The position numbers were made by a program, and so were the translations under genes. A stretch of DNA of 64,000 bases from Chitinophagales bacterium (GTDB taxonomy: Bacteria > Bacteroidota > Bacteroidia > Chitinophagales > Saprospiraceae). The stretch covers positions 20,742-84,741 of the forward strand of contig JAAFJT010000008.1 of the NCBI GenBank assembly GCA_013298955.1, given 5' to 3'. The notes under the pieces were generated by a model that saw only the letters and a list, made by a program, of their open reading frames with translations, ran no database searches and was not told the origin of the DNA. Shown here one piece after another: positions 42,071-51,299 of this stretch (its first letter is position 1; every line of letters begins with the position of its first letter).

Positions 42071-44679
42071 AACTCGTCCAAAAAGGATTGATAAAATTTG
42101 CAAGATTGCATGCTTTTTGCTCGTACTTTCCCGCCAAAACGCTTTTGCAAATCTTCTATATAAGGATTTTTAAACTTTATTTCATTATCTTTCTCATCTT
42201 CTTTAAAATCTTTAGTCGTTAACCGGCGGCAATCTTCTTGGTATATCAAATTATTTTTTTCACAAATACCTGCCATATAACACGCCGCCGATGCAATTGA
42301 CGGATTATCGGATTGCATCGCCTTCAAATACCAACTTTTCGCCCGACTACAACTAAAATAATCTTCCTTATCGGCTGAAAATGCATATTGTTTCGGAGCC
42401 GCATCCGCCCGACCCGACTGATAACTGTAATACGCCGCACCCAAAATGCCCAAACCAGCTACTACAAACACTGTTTTAAACATTTTTTGCCAAATTAAAC
42501 CGCCAAACAATGCAATTACGCCTAAAATTGCCAATACTTGTTGCCATATCGGTCGCTCATTCGTGCTTGTATTTTCGCTTTGAAATGAATTTTTGACCTT
42601 CACTTTCTCAATACCACAATTAGGTGAGTTGGAAGAATAAACCCGACTCATCAACCATGCTTTTCCATCTTGCGTCATATTGTAATAGACATTGCCCAAT
42701 AAAAAACAACTTTCAGCTTGTTTTTCCTTATTTTGTGTGGCATCCTTTTTCAAATCAATGATTTTTTGAAGCAAATCCGCTTTATTATTGCATTGCAACA
42801 AGGTATCATTCAAAGGACTTTTGCTTTCAATCCGCACACCTGTTATAAACGGATTGTTGGAAAGATAATTTTTATACGGGAAATCCGACCAAAAACTCGT
42901 TGGAATCGTCTTGAAAATCGCTAAAGCCTTTTCCAAATCATCATTTAAAAGATAATACGTTCCATAATAATCCTTGATTTTATCAACAGACCATCCTTTC
43001 GGAACACCTTTTGTCTTATGTCGCAACCCACCTATTTTTTCATCATATTCCACATTTTCATCATCATAAGACAGTCCATATGGTTTCGGGTCTGATACTA
43101 AAAAGGATTCAAACGGGGTCAAACCTACTTTTTTATCCAATAACGCCAGAATCGTTTCATAATCTTTGGGCGTTGCCAAACCCATTAATTTGGAATAAAA
43201 ATTGCCCGCGCCCATATCCAAATGGTGTTTGCTCGTCAATAAAACACATTTTGTTAAATCGCCTTTTGCCAAATAGCGTTCTGCTAACCACCTCATCAGT
43301 TGCGCTTTCAACATTTTATAATCCAAAATATTGGCTTTTTCTTTATCCAACAAAGCTAATAAATTTAAGATTTGTGTTTCCGCATTGGCATCCAATTTTC
43401 GACCTACTTGTGTCATTACTCGCGTGATTTCCAATTGAATACGAATAGCATTATTCGTTGATTTCTCCGCACTTGCCTTTTTCAAATACTTATCAGCCCC
43501 ATCAAAATCTTGTGCAATAAACGCTAAATGCGCTAAGGATAATTGTAAAAAAGCCTTATCCGTTTGTTTGCCATCAGACACCACTTTTTCGATGAATTGG
43601 CGTACATCTTTCAAATATTCAAAATCGGTTCTTAAATTTTTTGTTTTATCATTACCTTCTTCGCCATCAAAATAATCATCCTGCCGATACGATAAAACCT
43701 TAGAATAAAGCCAACCTTCCACTTTATTGACTTCGCGTTCAATCAACATATTAAAATCTTTATGAGTCGGGTCTAACCCATAAATTTTTTCTAATTCGGG
43801 CAATTGCCGCCCTTCCTTCTGCAAAGCTGCCATCAAATGCAACACCGCTTTTTCATGATTGGATTTTGCAAGCAATAAAGTTTTGTCAAAATGCTCAAAC
43901 TCAAACAATTGTACGGCACGTTTGCGTTTATCAATGCTCCATTCAAAGGTTTTGGCAAGCCAATAATTGCGTTGTATAACGTCTTTCAACGTTGTCGCAT
44001 AATAAAACATCGCCGAACTTTCAATCCAACTACTTGATTTTGAATTTTTTATATGATTATTATAATAATCAAGTGATTTGGCGGTATCGCCCGCGTATTG
44101 TGACAACTTCATTAATTGATACGCTGTTCGCAATTTTACAAAAGGCGTTTGTGCATTGCGCAATAAAGTTTCACCCGTCACTAAGGCATTTTTAATGGGA
44201 ATCAAATGTTTTTGCCGTTCCTCATCCCAAAGCGAAGGATTATTCATGCCTTCCTCACATTGTTTAGAAAACAACAAATAGTTGTATAACTCGCCATTTT
44301 CAGGTTGTTGCAAAACCCGCACAAAAGGTTCTGAACCCACTTGATTGCTCGAAAAGCGCTCTGGCGCGGTTTGATACAAGATGCGGTGGATGTCTTTTTT
44401 ATCCGCTTTTTTGTTGGTTGCCACATGCCATTCTTCTATATTTGCGGCGTAAAACGTCGTATCCAACTTATCGCCCCATCTATCATACGGGTCATTCGGC
44501 GTATAATAATTATTACTTGAATACGTAAATGGCAGCAAACCAACGATATTCACTAAATTCGGTTGGAACAACCAAAATCGAAAATCTTCTTCATAACCTT
44601 CTCCGACGCAAGCGTGAAATACGGTGCGTGGCAATAAAAAGAGTAAGGCAGTCAACGAAATGCGAAAAAACTTTCCCAT
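42067..44679 (-). CDS. Large exported protein of unknown function (C-terminal membrane anchor)
   Basis: An 870-aa protein from ATG 44679 (a TTG two codons earlier is also open). N-terminal signal (FFRISLTALLFLLPRTVFHA), then a long helical, TPR-like soluble part (FVKLRTAYQLMKLSQYAGDT, FLQLSLAHLAFIAQDFDGADKYLKK, YYLLNDDLEKALAIFKTIP). One or two membrane helices follow near 735-775 (VLAILGVIALFGGLIW, VVAGLGILGAAYYSY), then a short C-terminal tail with SIASAACYMAGICEKN. I do not recognise a named family. It follows the DUF4435 gene by 20 bp, so it is likely in the same transcript. A role in the adjacent defence pair is possible but unproven. Confidence 0.8.
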   Translation of the reverse strand: MGKFFRISLTALLFLLPRTVFHACVGEGYEEDFRFWLFQPNLVNIVGLLPFTYSSNNYYTPNDPYDRWGDKLDTTFYAANIEEWHVATNKKADKKDIHRILYQTAPERFSSNQVGSEPFVRVLQQPENGELYNYLLFSKQCEEGMNNPSLWDEERQKHLIPIKNALVTGETLLRNAQTPFVKLRTAYQLMKLSQYAGDTAKSLDYYNNHIKNSKSSSWIESSAMFYYATTLKDVIQRNYWLAKTFEWSIDKRKRAVQLFEFEHFDKTLLLAKSNHEKAVLHLMAALQKEGRQLPELEKIYGLDPTHKDFNMLIEREVNKVEGWLYSKVLSYRQDDYFDGEEGNDKTKNLRTDFEYLKDVRQFIEKVVSDGKQTDKAFLQLSLAHLAFIAQDFDGADKYLKKASAEKSTNNAIRIQLEITRVMTQVGRKLDANAETQILNLLALLDKEKANILDYKMLKAQLMRWLAERYLAKGDLTKCVLLTSKHHLDMGAGNFYSKLMGLATPKDYETILALLDKKVGLTPFESFLVSDPKPYGLSYDDENVEYDEKIGGLRHKTKGVPKGWSVDKIKDYYGTYYLLNDDLEKALAIFKTIPTSFWSDFPYKNYLSNNPFITGVRIESKSPLNDTLLQCNNKADLLQKIIDLKKDATQNKEKQAESCFLLGNVYYNMTQDGKAWLMSRVYSSNSPNCGIEKVKVKNSFQSENTSTNERPIWQQVLAILGVIALFGGLIWQKMFKTVFVVAGLGILGAAYYSYQSGRADAAPKQYAFSADKEDYFSCSRAKSWYLKAMQSDNPSIASAACYMAGICEKNNLIYQEDCRRLTTKDFKEDEKDNEIKFKNPYIEDLQKRFGGKVRAKSMQSCKFYQSFLDEL

Positions 44680-44699
44680 CGGCAATCATTTTAGGGTTT

Positions 44700-45626
44700 T
44701 TATAAAATAATTTGTTTTAAATAAAAGATTAAACTATCAGGCGTTTCGGCACAATCTGAAAAGATTGTTAAAGCCTGTTCCTTGTTTAGGCTACTTGCAT
44801 CCCCGAATGCAAATTTGATTTTGTTTTTAATAATACTTTGTGTTTTCACAGAATCGTTTAAAATCAATTGTATAAACTTTATTAAAAATTCTAATTCATA
44901 TTTTCCTCTGAATACTTTGCTCACATCACTCCTTGAAAATTCAATTATTTTTTGATTTAAATCTGCTTCTAAAATCGGTGGTGCTTCTGGATATTTTACT
45001 TTTATTTGCTCTAAATCGTAGTGCGCTTTGACATATTGTAACGTAATCTCTACAAAACCTTTTTCCAATTTATCTTCTAATTTCGCTTTTGCCTTTTCCC
45101 CTTTTTCATTCCGAATCGTTATCAAACAGGCATACCAAGCATTGAAAAGGCGCACCGCTTCATGAAATTCATTTTGCCTATCTGTAAAACATTCCATACA
45201 TTTATCTAAAACGAAAGCATCTGTTGCACTTGAAAGTTGAAACTTATTTATCAAAATTTCTTTGAAAACGGGTGTTGAAACATATAAGTTTTCTATCGAA
45301 TAACAAGGCGTTTCAAAAATCGGAGGCTGTTGTGGTGACAGTGGTTTATTAAAATCCCTATCTATAAAAAATGCTTTTTTGTAAGGTTGATATTCCTTGC
45401 GACCCGCTATCAAACGATGCACTGCTAAAACACTTTCCCTTCCACCACAATTAATAGGACAATACCTATTCGTAAATCTTTTAATGCGTGGTACATAATA
45501 GGCATTATCTTTTCCTTCAAAAAAACAAAATAAATAGTTTGAAAATCGGCGCGTAGAAAGCATAAATTCTTCAAAAGCAACCGTATGTTTTTCTTTACTT
45601 TTTCGGAGCGTTTCTATATAAGACAT
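44700..45626 (-). CDS. ariB: DUF4435 (TOPRIM-like) protein, probable PARIS effector AriB
   Basis: A 308-aa cytoplasmic protein. The TOPRIM-like acidic residues appear as Glu37 in CFFEGKDNAYY, followed by CGGRESVLAVHRL, and the DXD in KKAFFIDRDFNKP. YSIENLYVS is a further DUF4435 signature. DUF4435 next to an AAA ATPase is the definition of PARIS, in which AriB is released by AriA on sensing a phage anti-restriction protein and then acts as a toxic nuclease (tRNA cleavage in the studied system). The ATPase gene lies 43 bp upstream. A distinct OLD-like two-gene system is the alternative. Confidence 0.78.
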   Translation of the reverse strand: MSYIETLRKSKEKHTVAFEEFMLSTRRFSNYLFCFFEGKDNAYYVPRIKRFTNRYCPINCGGRESVLAVHRLIAGRKEYQPYKKAFFIDRDFNKPLSPQQPPIFETPCYSIENLYVSTPVFKEILINKFQLSSATDAFVLDKCMECFTDRQNEFHEAVRLFNAWYACLITIRNEKGEKAKAKLEDKLEKGFVEITLQYVKAHYDLEQIKVKYPEAPPILEADLNQKIIEFSRSDVSKVFRGKYELEFLIKFIQLILNDSVKTQSIIKNKIKFAFGDASSLNKEQALTIFSDCAETPDSLIFYLKQIIL

Positions 45627-45669
45627 TGAATAATTTAAAGATTTAATTTATAATTAATTGGTTTTGAGC

Positions 45670-46845
45670 TTAATTACTTTTACTCGTTACGGATTTGTGC
45701 ATCGCGACAATTCCTTTAATCGGTTTAACATATTCCTCTAAACCAACCGCATATTTATCCAATTCGTTATCAAAAATAAAAGGCGAATGCGTAACTGCCA
45801 ACAAAAAGTTGCATTTTTTAGAATTAACAATATCAGGCAACAATTGTCTTTGCCAAAGCATACTCAATGATAATTCAGGTTCATCAAAAAGCACAATAAA
45901 GCGTTTATCTACTTCCGAAAGATAAATCTTAGAAAAAATAGAAATAACTTGCTTTTCGCCTGATGAAAGTTTGCTCAAATGAATTTCTTCTTCTGTAATA
46001 GTTGACTTTACAAAAATTTTGATGCGACTTTCATCATAAAAGACTTCCTTTTGAATCAAATATTTATTGCAAGTATCCCTGAAAATTTTAATGGAATTAT
46101 CCAAACCTGTTTGTTTTTCATAGGATTCAACCAACTTTTGCAAGAGATACGCATGGAAAGGATTTTTAAATTGTTTCGTGCGCACGATGTTTTTAATAGC
46201 CACTTTTTGTTTCAAAGGCAGTTGTTCTCCAACCCTTGATAAAATAATGTCTATATCCGATTCATTAATTTTATTTAAAATATCATTAGCATCAAATTCG
46301 GTATCATCAGTCATCGTATTCAAAATATCTTTGGTAAATTGTGCCAAACTTTCTTTAAGCATTTTATCAATTTTCTCTTGAATTTCGTTGAATTTATTTT
46401 GTACATCTTCCATTCCAAATTGAATCAATTTATTTTCCGCATTAACCATAGTAGGTGTTTTATGCACAATTCCACCTACAAAATCGCTTTCTACGCGCCT
46501 AAACGTTGGAAAATATAAAATATCTAAATTATTTGTAAAATGCTGAATGACTTCTTTCTGTTTTTCAAATGGAGGATTATGGCTTAAAACATTTTTATTA
46601 TTTTTAAATTCAAATATTTTACCATTCGCAAAAGTCAAAACCAATTTATCAAAATAAAATTCGGCTAATTTAGAAAATTTTTGAGTCAGTGTATAATAGA
46701 AAAGGTTCAAAACTTGCGTTTTGCCAAGTCCATTTTCACCAACAAGTATTTTAACAGGCTCGTCAAGTGGGATATGCACGTCTGTTGTTCCAAAAAGCCC
46801 ATAAATAGAAAAAGATTTTATAGGATTTGTTGTCATTTTAATCAT
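45670..46845 (-). CDS. ariA: AAA/ABC-type ATPase, probable PARIS sensor AriA
   Basis: A 391-aa ATPase of the SMC/RecF-like AAA_15/AAA_21 group. Walker A VGENGLGKT at 35-43; signature LSKLSSGEKQVISIFSK near 290; Walker B FIVLFDEPELSLS; His switch LAVTHSPFIF. A helical coiled-coil insertion lies between (ENKLIQFGMEDVQNKFNEIQ..). Two ATGs (46845, 46836) could start it. The downstream partner is DUF4435, as in PARIS. Studied AriA proteins form a scaffold that holds AriB until a phage trigger such as Ocr is bound. It is somewhat shorter than the best studied AriA, so the trigger may differ. Confidence 0.8.
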   Translation of the reverse strand: MIKMTTNPIKSFSIYGLFGTTDVHIPLDEPVKILVGENGLGKTQVLNLFYYTLTQKFSKLAEFYFDKLVLTFANGKIFEFKNNKNVLSHNPPFEKQKEVIQHFTNNLDILYFPTFRRVESDFVGGIVHKTPTMVNAENKLIQFGMEDVQNKFNEIQEKIDKMLKESLAQFTKDILNTMTDDTEFDANDILNKINESDIDIILSRVGEQLPLKQKVAIKNIVRTKQFKNPFHAYLLQKLVESYEKQTGLDNSIKIFRDTCNKYLIQKEVFYDESRIKIFVKSTITEEEIHLSKLSSGEKQVISIFSKIYLSEVDKRFIVLFDEPELSLSMLWQRQLLPDIVNSKKCNFLLAVTHSPFIFDNELDKYAVGLEEYVKPIKGIVAMHKSVTSKSN

Positions 46846-46868
46846 TGATTTTAGTTAAAAAAAAATTA

Positions 46869-47774
46869 TTAGATTGCTTTTTTCGGTTGCGTCATTTCTA
46901 TCAATTGCAATAATTTTGCCTTTATCAAATCTTTTTGCGGAACGCTCAAAAAATGTGGTTGATTCGGTATCATAATGATTTCCAAGGACTTAGCATTGAT
47001 TAATTTTTCTCTTGCGAAAGTGGCGTTACTCGTATAAACGACACTATCATTCATGCCTTGCAAATAAATCACAGGAATTTTGATTTTACCCCAATCGGGC
47101 AATAATTTTTTCAATTCTGCTTCATGTGCAAATTTCTCATCGGAAGCCACTCGCAACATGCGCGGAAAAATCCACCGTGTCAACCAATTTTTAGTAATAT
47201 AAGAAATTTTAAATATCTTTTCTTGTCCGGGCGCAATCGCAGGCGCACCTAACAACAATCCATCCACTAAATCGGGATTATCCATGACCAATTTCGACGC
47301 AATCGGACCGCCAAAACTAAAACCAGCAACGATAATCGGGCGCGTCCGCCGTTTCAAGCTGTCTAACAAAGGTTGAATCATCCGCGCTTGCCGCGCAATG
47401 CTCACTTCCGACTTGCCCAAACCCGAATAACCATAACCGGGACGATCCACCGCTATCATATGGCATTTTGTCAACAAGAGTGAATCGGAAAGATTGGCTT
47501 GATGCACACTCAACGAACTCGGCGCACCATGAATCCACAAAACCGTCGGCAACGAATCATCCCCAATTTCGAGGTAGCGAATCTGCCGTCCTTGCGCCGT
47601 GTAATATTGAATGGTAGGATGTAACTTTTTTTGTTCAAAGTATTGATAAACAGCAGCATCTTTATAACGAAATGTTGTAATGTATAGACCACAACCATCT
47701 AAAATCGGCAACAATAAGACTATCAATAACAATCCTTTTACAAAAAAATAAGTCGTTTGTTTAAAAAATAACAT
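46869..47774 (-). CDS. Alpha/beta-hydrolase, probable lipoprotein
   Basis: A 301-aa hydrolase. The N-terminal hydrophobic segment with Cys28 (LPILDGC) suggests a lipid anchor. The fold is clear: oxyanion HGAP at 82-85, VDRPGYGYSG at 109-118, nucleophile Ser153 in GFSFGG, the acid Asp in YLQGMNDSVVY and the catalytic His in NQPHFLS. Substrate unknown. It ends 23 bp before the AriA-like gene on the same strand, so it may be co-transcribed, or the defence pair may have inserted behind it. Confidence 0.88.
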   Translation of the reverse strand: MLFFKQTTYFFVKGLLLIVLLLPILDGCGLYITTFRYKDAAVYQYFEQKKLHPTIQYYTAQGRQIRYLEIGDDSLPTVLWIHGAPSSLSVHQANLSDSLLLTKCHMIAVDRPGYGYSGLGKSEVSIARQARMIQPLLDSLKRRTRPIIVAGFSFGGPIASKLVMDNPDLVDGLLLGAPAIAPGQEKIFKISYITKNWLTRWIFPRMLRVASDEKFAHEAELKKLLPDWGKIKIPVIYLQGMNDSVVYTSNATFAREKLINAKSLEIIMIPNQPHFLSVPQKDLIKAKLLQLIEMTQPKKAI

Positions 47775-47883
47775 CTTTGGAATGGTTTGCTTTCGACCCG
47801 AAAAGGCATGAAAAAAAATTTCCGAAAGATAAGCATTTTTAGACTTGGATTTGTTGAATTAAATGTCTTTTTTTAAATCTTGA

Positions 47884-47953
47884 TTTGTTGGATTGAGTGG
47901 ATTTTTTGGATTTTTTTGTAAAAAAATCCAAAAAATCCATTCAATCCAACAAA
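47884..47953. repeat. Hairpin related to family D (TTGGATTGAGTGGATT type)
   Basis: TTTGTTGGATTGAGTGGATT...TTTTTTT and the complementary AAAAAAA...AATCCATTCAATCCAACAAA with a minimal loop. Stem about 34 bp with one G-T wobble. Lies between the alpha/beta hydrolase and alanine dehydrogenase genes. Confidence 0.85.
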
Positions 47954-47968
47954 GCCGAGTTTAATATA

Positions 47969-49183
47969 TTACGAATTTCTGGTAAATAATAATTCAATAT
48001 GCGTATATTTGATATTAAAATGTTGGCTTAAATATTTATTCGTCAAGCTGCCTTTGCACACGTAAATCCCATTCATCAAACCGGGATTATTGCCTAACAA
48101 TCGATCCATATTACCCGCATCTTCACAGCGTAAAAGGATGGAAGTCAATATGTTACTCACGGCATTCGACGCAGTGCGCGGTACGCGAGATGGAATATTC
48201 GGTACACAATAATGGATGACATCGTATTTTCTAAACGTCGGTTTATCGTGACTCGTGAGTTGCGAAGTCTCGAAACAGCCGCCTTGGTCAATGCTCACAT
48301 CGATAATCACGGAACCTTGTTTCATTTTTGCCACCGTTTCTTCGCGGACTATCAACGGCGTGCGCCCCGCCCCCGAATGAATCGCCCCAATCGCCACATC
48401 TGCCGTCCGCAATTGTTCCTCCAATTGCACTGGATTGAGCGCGGACGTATAAAGTTGCCGCCCCAATTGCGTTTGCAAACGCATGAGTTTGTGAATATTA
48501 TTGTCGAAAATGCGCACTTCCGCACCCAAACCCATTGCCGTCCGAGTGGCAAATTCGGCAACTACGCCCCCGCCCAAAATCACCACTTTCGCAGGCGGAA
48601 CCCCTGAAATGCCTCCTAACAAAACTCCTACGCCTTCATTATCGCTACTGAGCAACTCCGCAGCCGTCAAAATGGCGCATTGACCAGCGATTTCAGACAT
48701 AATCCGCACAATTGGAAAATAACCCGGTTCGTCCTTGATGTACTCCATTGCCAGAGCCGTCACCCGTTTTTGACGCAGGCGATTGAGGTATTCCTCCGTA
48801 ACCGTTGGCACTTGCAGGGGCGAAATGATGATTTGATGCGGGTGCATCAAGTCAATTTCTTCCAAATTAGGCGGTGCAATCTTCAAAAGCACTTGGGCAG
48901 CGAACACTTTTTCACGACTGTACGCGATTTCCGCGCCCGCTTCCGAAAAATCATGGTCGGTGTAATTCGACTTGATACCTGCCATCGACTCCACCACGAC
49001 GCGATGTCCGCGCCCTGTCAAAACGGCAACCGAAGATGGCACTAACGGCACTCGATTCTCCTGCAAAGTGGTCTCTTTGGGGATGCCGATATACAATTTG
49101 CCGAATTTTGCACTCATTAACCGCGTTTCGGGTTGAGTTTCTAATAGGTTTTGCGCGAAAAACTTATGGTGCGGCATAGGCAT
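47969..49183 (-). CDS. ald: Alanine dehydrogenase / NAD(P) transhydrogenase-alpha family
   Basis: A 404-aa NAD-dependent oxidoreductase. IGIPKETTLQENRVPLVPSSVAVL near the N-terminus, MEYI..YFPIVRIMSEIAGQCAI, the NAD-binding GGGVVAEFATRTAMGLGAEVRIFD, and GSVIIDVSIDQGGCFETS followed by VPNIPSRVPRTASNAVSN are all typical of alanine dehydrogenase. The start is ATG 49183. Reading further upstream only adds residues from the family A hairpin, so that extension is artefactual. Catalyses alanine to pyruvate plus ammonia, or the reverse. Confidence 0.9.
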   Translation of the reverse strand: MPMPHHKFFAQNLLETQPETRLMSAKFGKLYIGIPKETTLQENRVPLVPSSVAVLTGRGHRVVVESMAGIKSNYTDHDFSEAGAEIAYSREKVFAAQVLLKIAPPNLEEIDLMHPHQIIISPLQVPTVTEEYLNRLRQKRVTALAMEYIKDEPGYFPIVRIMSEIAGQCAILTAAELLSSDNEGVGVLLGGISGVPPAKVVILGGGVVAEFATRTAMGLGAEVRIFDNNIHKLMRLQTQLGRQLYTSALNPVQLEEQLRTADVAIGAIHSGAGRTPLIVREETVAKMKQGSVIIDVSIDQGGCFETSQLTSHDKPTFRKYDVIHYCVPNIPSRVPRTASNAVSNILTSILLRCEDAGNMDRLLGNNPGLMNGIYVCKGSLTNKYLSQHFNIKYTHIELLFTRNS

Positions 49184-49253
49184 AGTATGTGATATACGAT
49201 TTTTTTGTTGGCTTAATGGCGATAGTTTTAATCTTCGGCTCAGTATATGACAA

Positions 49254-49442
49254 TAAAGATGTGTGATGCTATTGGAACGCGGATGACGCAGATTGGGCGG
49301 ATTTTCGCCGATTTTTTGTTTTTGAATAAAATTATATTCCAAATTAAATGTAAAAAAAAATAAAATTTTGTATAAAAATAAAAATCTGTGAAAATCCGCC
49401 CAATCTGCGTCATCCGTGTTCCAATAGTATCGCACCGTCTTT
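49254..49442. repeat. Family A hairpin A7
   Basis: Outer AAAGATGTGTGATGCTATTGG pairs with CCAATAGTATCGCACCGTCTTT using several G-T wobbles. Both inner arms carry GCAGATTGG/CCAATCTGC, where other copies have GCGGATTGG/CCAATCCGC. It lies upstream of ald and 3' of tsaE. Confidence 0.9.
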
Positions 49443-49465
49443 GGGGTCACCTATTAAGATTCGAG

Positions 49466-49897
49466 CTACAAAATTATTATTTTTCGTTGATTATCGCCTA
49501 TGATTTCTAATTTTATTTTTAATACATCGGGTGGAAAAAGCGGTTCTATCAAATCGGGCCATTCTATCAAACAATATTGTTCATCATCCAAATAATCTTC
49601 AATCCCGATATTCAAGGCTTCTTCGATATTTTTCAAACGATATAAGTCCAAATGTGCAATCCGTTGATTCCTATTGTTTTCAATATAATAATATTCATTT
49701 ATTAATGAAAAGGTAGGACTTTGTGCGGCTTGTTTGGTTTTAAAATGATGGCAAAAAACGCGTACAAACGTCGTTTTACCCGCACCCATTTCACCATAAA
49801 GCATGATTTTTTTGCGTCCATTGGCGACTTTCAACAAGGTTTTGACCGCTTGTTTGAGGGCGGAAAGATTGGGTATAAAGATTTCGTTGATAATCAT
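49466..49897 (-). CDS. tsaE: tRNA N6-threonylcarbamoyladenosine synthesis ATPase TsaE
   Basis: A 143-aa ATPase required with TsaB/TsaD for the t6A37 tRNA modification. Walker A GEMGAGKTTF at 35-44, SPTFSLINEY at about 70, HLDLYRL at about 92, and EWPD near 121 are all present in family order. It starts 6 bp after the amidohydrolase stop, so the two are co-transcribed. Confidence 0.95.
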   Translation of the reverse strand: MIINEIFIPNLSALKQAVKTLLKVANGRKKIMLYGEMGAGKTTFVRVFCHHFKTKQAAQSPTFSLINEYYYIENNRNQRIAHLDLYRLKNIEEALNIGIEDYLDDEQYCLIEWPDLIEPLFPPDVLKIKLEIIGDNQRKIIIL

Positions 49898-49903
49898 GCG
49901 ATT

Positions 49904-51088
49904 TCAAATTATTTTTTTAACAATGGTATTGGTTTTTAGTAAACCCTCTTTTTCCAAATTTAAAAGGTTCAACCCCGGCGTTTTGCCTACTTCAATGCTC
50001 CCAAGCGTATCCTCAAAACCCAAGGCTTTTGCCCCATTCAAAGTCGCCCAAAGCATTAATACATCCGTAGATACGTATGATTGAAATTTTTGAATCGTTT
50101 TCATTTCTTCTAAAATGGATAATTGCCAATTCGAGGTTAAACTGTCGGTGCCAATCGTCATTCGCGCCTTTGCGTCGATGAAAGTTTGATAATTCGGCAA
50201 ACGGTTTTCAATATACAAATTGGCATTCGCACAAGTGGCAAAAAAAACATTTTCGCTCCAATCTTGTGCAGCTTTCAAATCATCGGCAGTAGTTAACGTA
50301 TTGTGTACCAATAAATTGCGATTGGCAGGATTCAAATGTTGCAAAGCGTAATGTATAGCCGTTTGTCCTGTTGGTTGAAACGTATCCAAAGAAATGCCAA
50401 AGCGTTGGTAAAACGCATAAAAAGCACCGCGCCCGTGTAAAAATAATTCATTTTCAGGCGGCGTTTCTTGATTATGAATGCTGACGGTGCGATTCGGCAG
50501 GTGATTCATATCGTATATTTTTTTAAACAATCGTTCCGAAACCGAATACGGCGCGTGTGGAACGACACTTTTTCGACTGCCTTTGGCAGGATGCAACTCG
50601 TAAAAAACGGCTTCATATTGTGAAAACATTTTATCTGCATCTTGATTTTGCAAAAAATCAAACATTTCAATAAAAGTATAATACCGCAATTGCCCTTTTG
50701 CTTTTTCTGCAAACGTATCACTCGTATTACTAATATCGCCGACGGCGACAATCCCATTTTCCACCATTTCCCGAATGGCTTTTTGGATGGCATCTTGAAT
50801 GATTTCCTGAGTTGCCGCCCGTTTCGTGACAACGCCCGTGATAAAGGGTATCAACGAAACGCCCGTATTCACCAAACCTTTCATATGAGAAAGTTCCAAA
50901 TGACAATGCGTATTGACAAAACCGGGCGTTAAAGTGCCTGTGTACGTGCGCACAGAGGCAGGGTCATGCGCGTCAAGCGATTCAATCGCCAATATTTTGC
51001 CCGTTTCATTGGTAATGATGACCGTTTTTTCGACGGGCGCGTCAGTCGTCATCGTATAAATGCGGTCTGCTGTTATTTTTTGAATCAT
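49904..51088 (-). CDS. Amidohydrolase (chlorohydrolase/deaminase-like)
   Basis: A 394-aa metal-dependent hydrolase with a TIM barrel. The metal-site HXH is at His61/His63 (GFVNTHCHLELSHMKG), and further ligands are in VVPHAPYSVS, SIHNQETPPE and GTDSLTSNWQLS. The family deaminates purine-like or related ring compounds; aminodeoxyfutalosine or S-adenosylhomocysteine deaminase-like roles are possible, but no specific call is safe. It forms a tight pair with tsaE. Confidence 0.88.
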   Translation of the reverse strand: MIQKITADRIYTMTTDAPVEKTVIITNETGKILAIESLDAHDPASVRTYTGTLTPGFVNTHCHLELSHMKGLVNTGVSLIPFITGVVTKRAATQEIIQDAIQKAIREMVENGIVAVGDISNTSDTFAEKAKGQLRYYTFIEMFDFLQNQDADKMFSQYEAVFYELHPAKGSRKSVVPHAPYSVSERLFKKIYDMNHLPNRTVSIHNQETPPENELFLHGRGAFYAFYQRFGISLDTFQPTGQTAIHYALQHLNPANRNLLVHNTLTTADDLKAAQDWSENVFFATCANANLYIENRLPNYQTFIDAKARMTIGTDSLTSNWQLSILEEMKTIQKFQSYVSTDVLMLWATLNGAKALGFEDTLGSIEVGKTPGLNLLNLEKEGLLKTNTIVKKII

Positions 51089-51125
51089 GGAGGAAGGATG
51101 CTTATTTATCCAAGTGGTATGGTCT

Positions 51126-51213
51126 GAATTAGGATTTTTTAAGATTCAATTTAGGATTGATTTTTTTAGAATTAATCCTAATTGAATCTTGAAAATCCTA
51201 AAAATCCTAATTC
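51126..51213. repeat. Family D hairpin D4
   Basis: GAATTAGGATTTTTTAAG... pairs with ...AAAAATCCTAATTC. The inner GATTCAATTTAGGATTGA pairs with TAATCCTAATTGAATC. It lies upstream of the amidohydrolase gene. Confidence 0.88.
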
Positions 51214-51233
51214 AAAACCCATCATTTATAAAA

Positions 51234-51269
51234 AAAAGGAATTAAGCACCATCGTCCTTAATTCCTTTT
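51234..51269 (-). terminator. Terminator of the ompA-like gene
   Basis: AAAAGGAATTAAG / CTTAATTCCTTTT around CACCATCGTC. It lies 31 bp past the OmpA-family stop codon on the minus strand. Confidence 0.85.
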
Positions 51270-51299
51270 CAATGTAATACCTAATTAGTTGAATATCAA

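Noticed and set aside
41728..42103. Cysteine-rich ORFs (repeated CVLC/LCVLK-type) on the minus strand
   Set aside because: They are translations of the CACATAGG/CCTATGTG repeat array; the open frame results from the repeat unit lacking stops, with no independent coding signal.
48212..48607. 131-aa ORF antisense to alanine dehydrogenase
   Set aside because: A shadow of a strongly supported gene on the other strand, with unnatural composition.
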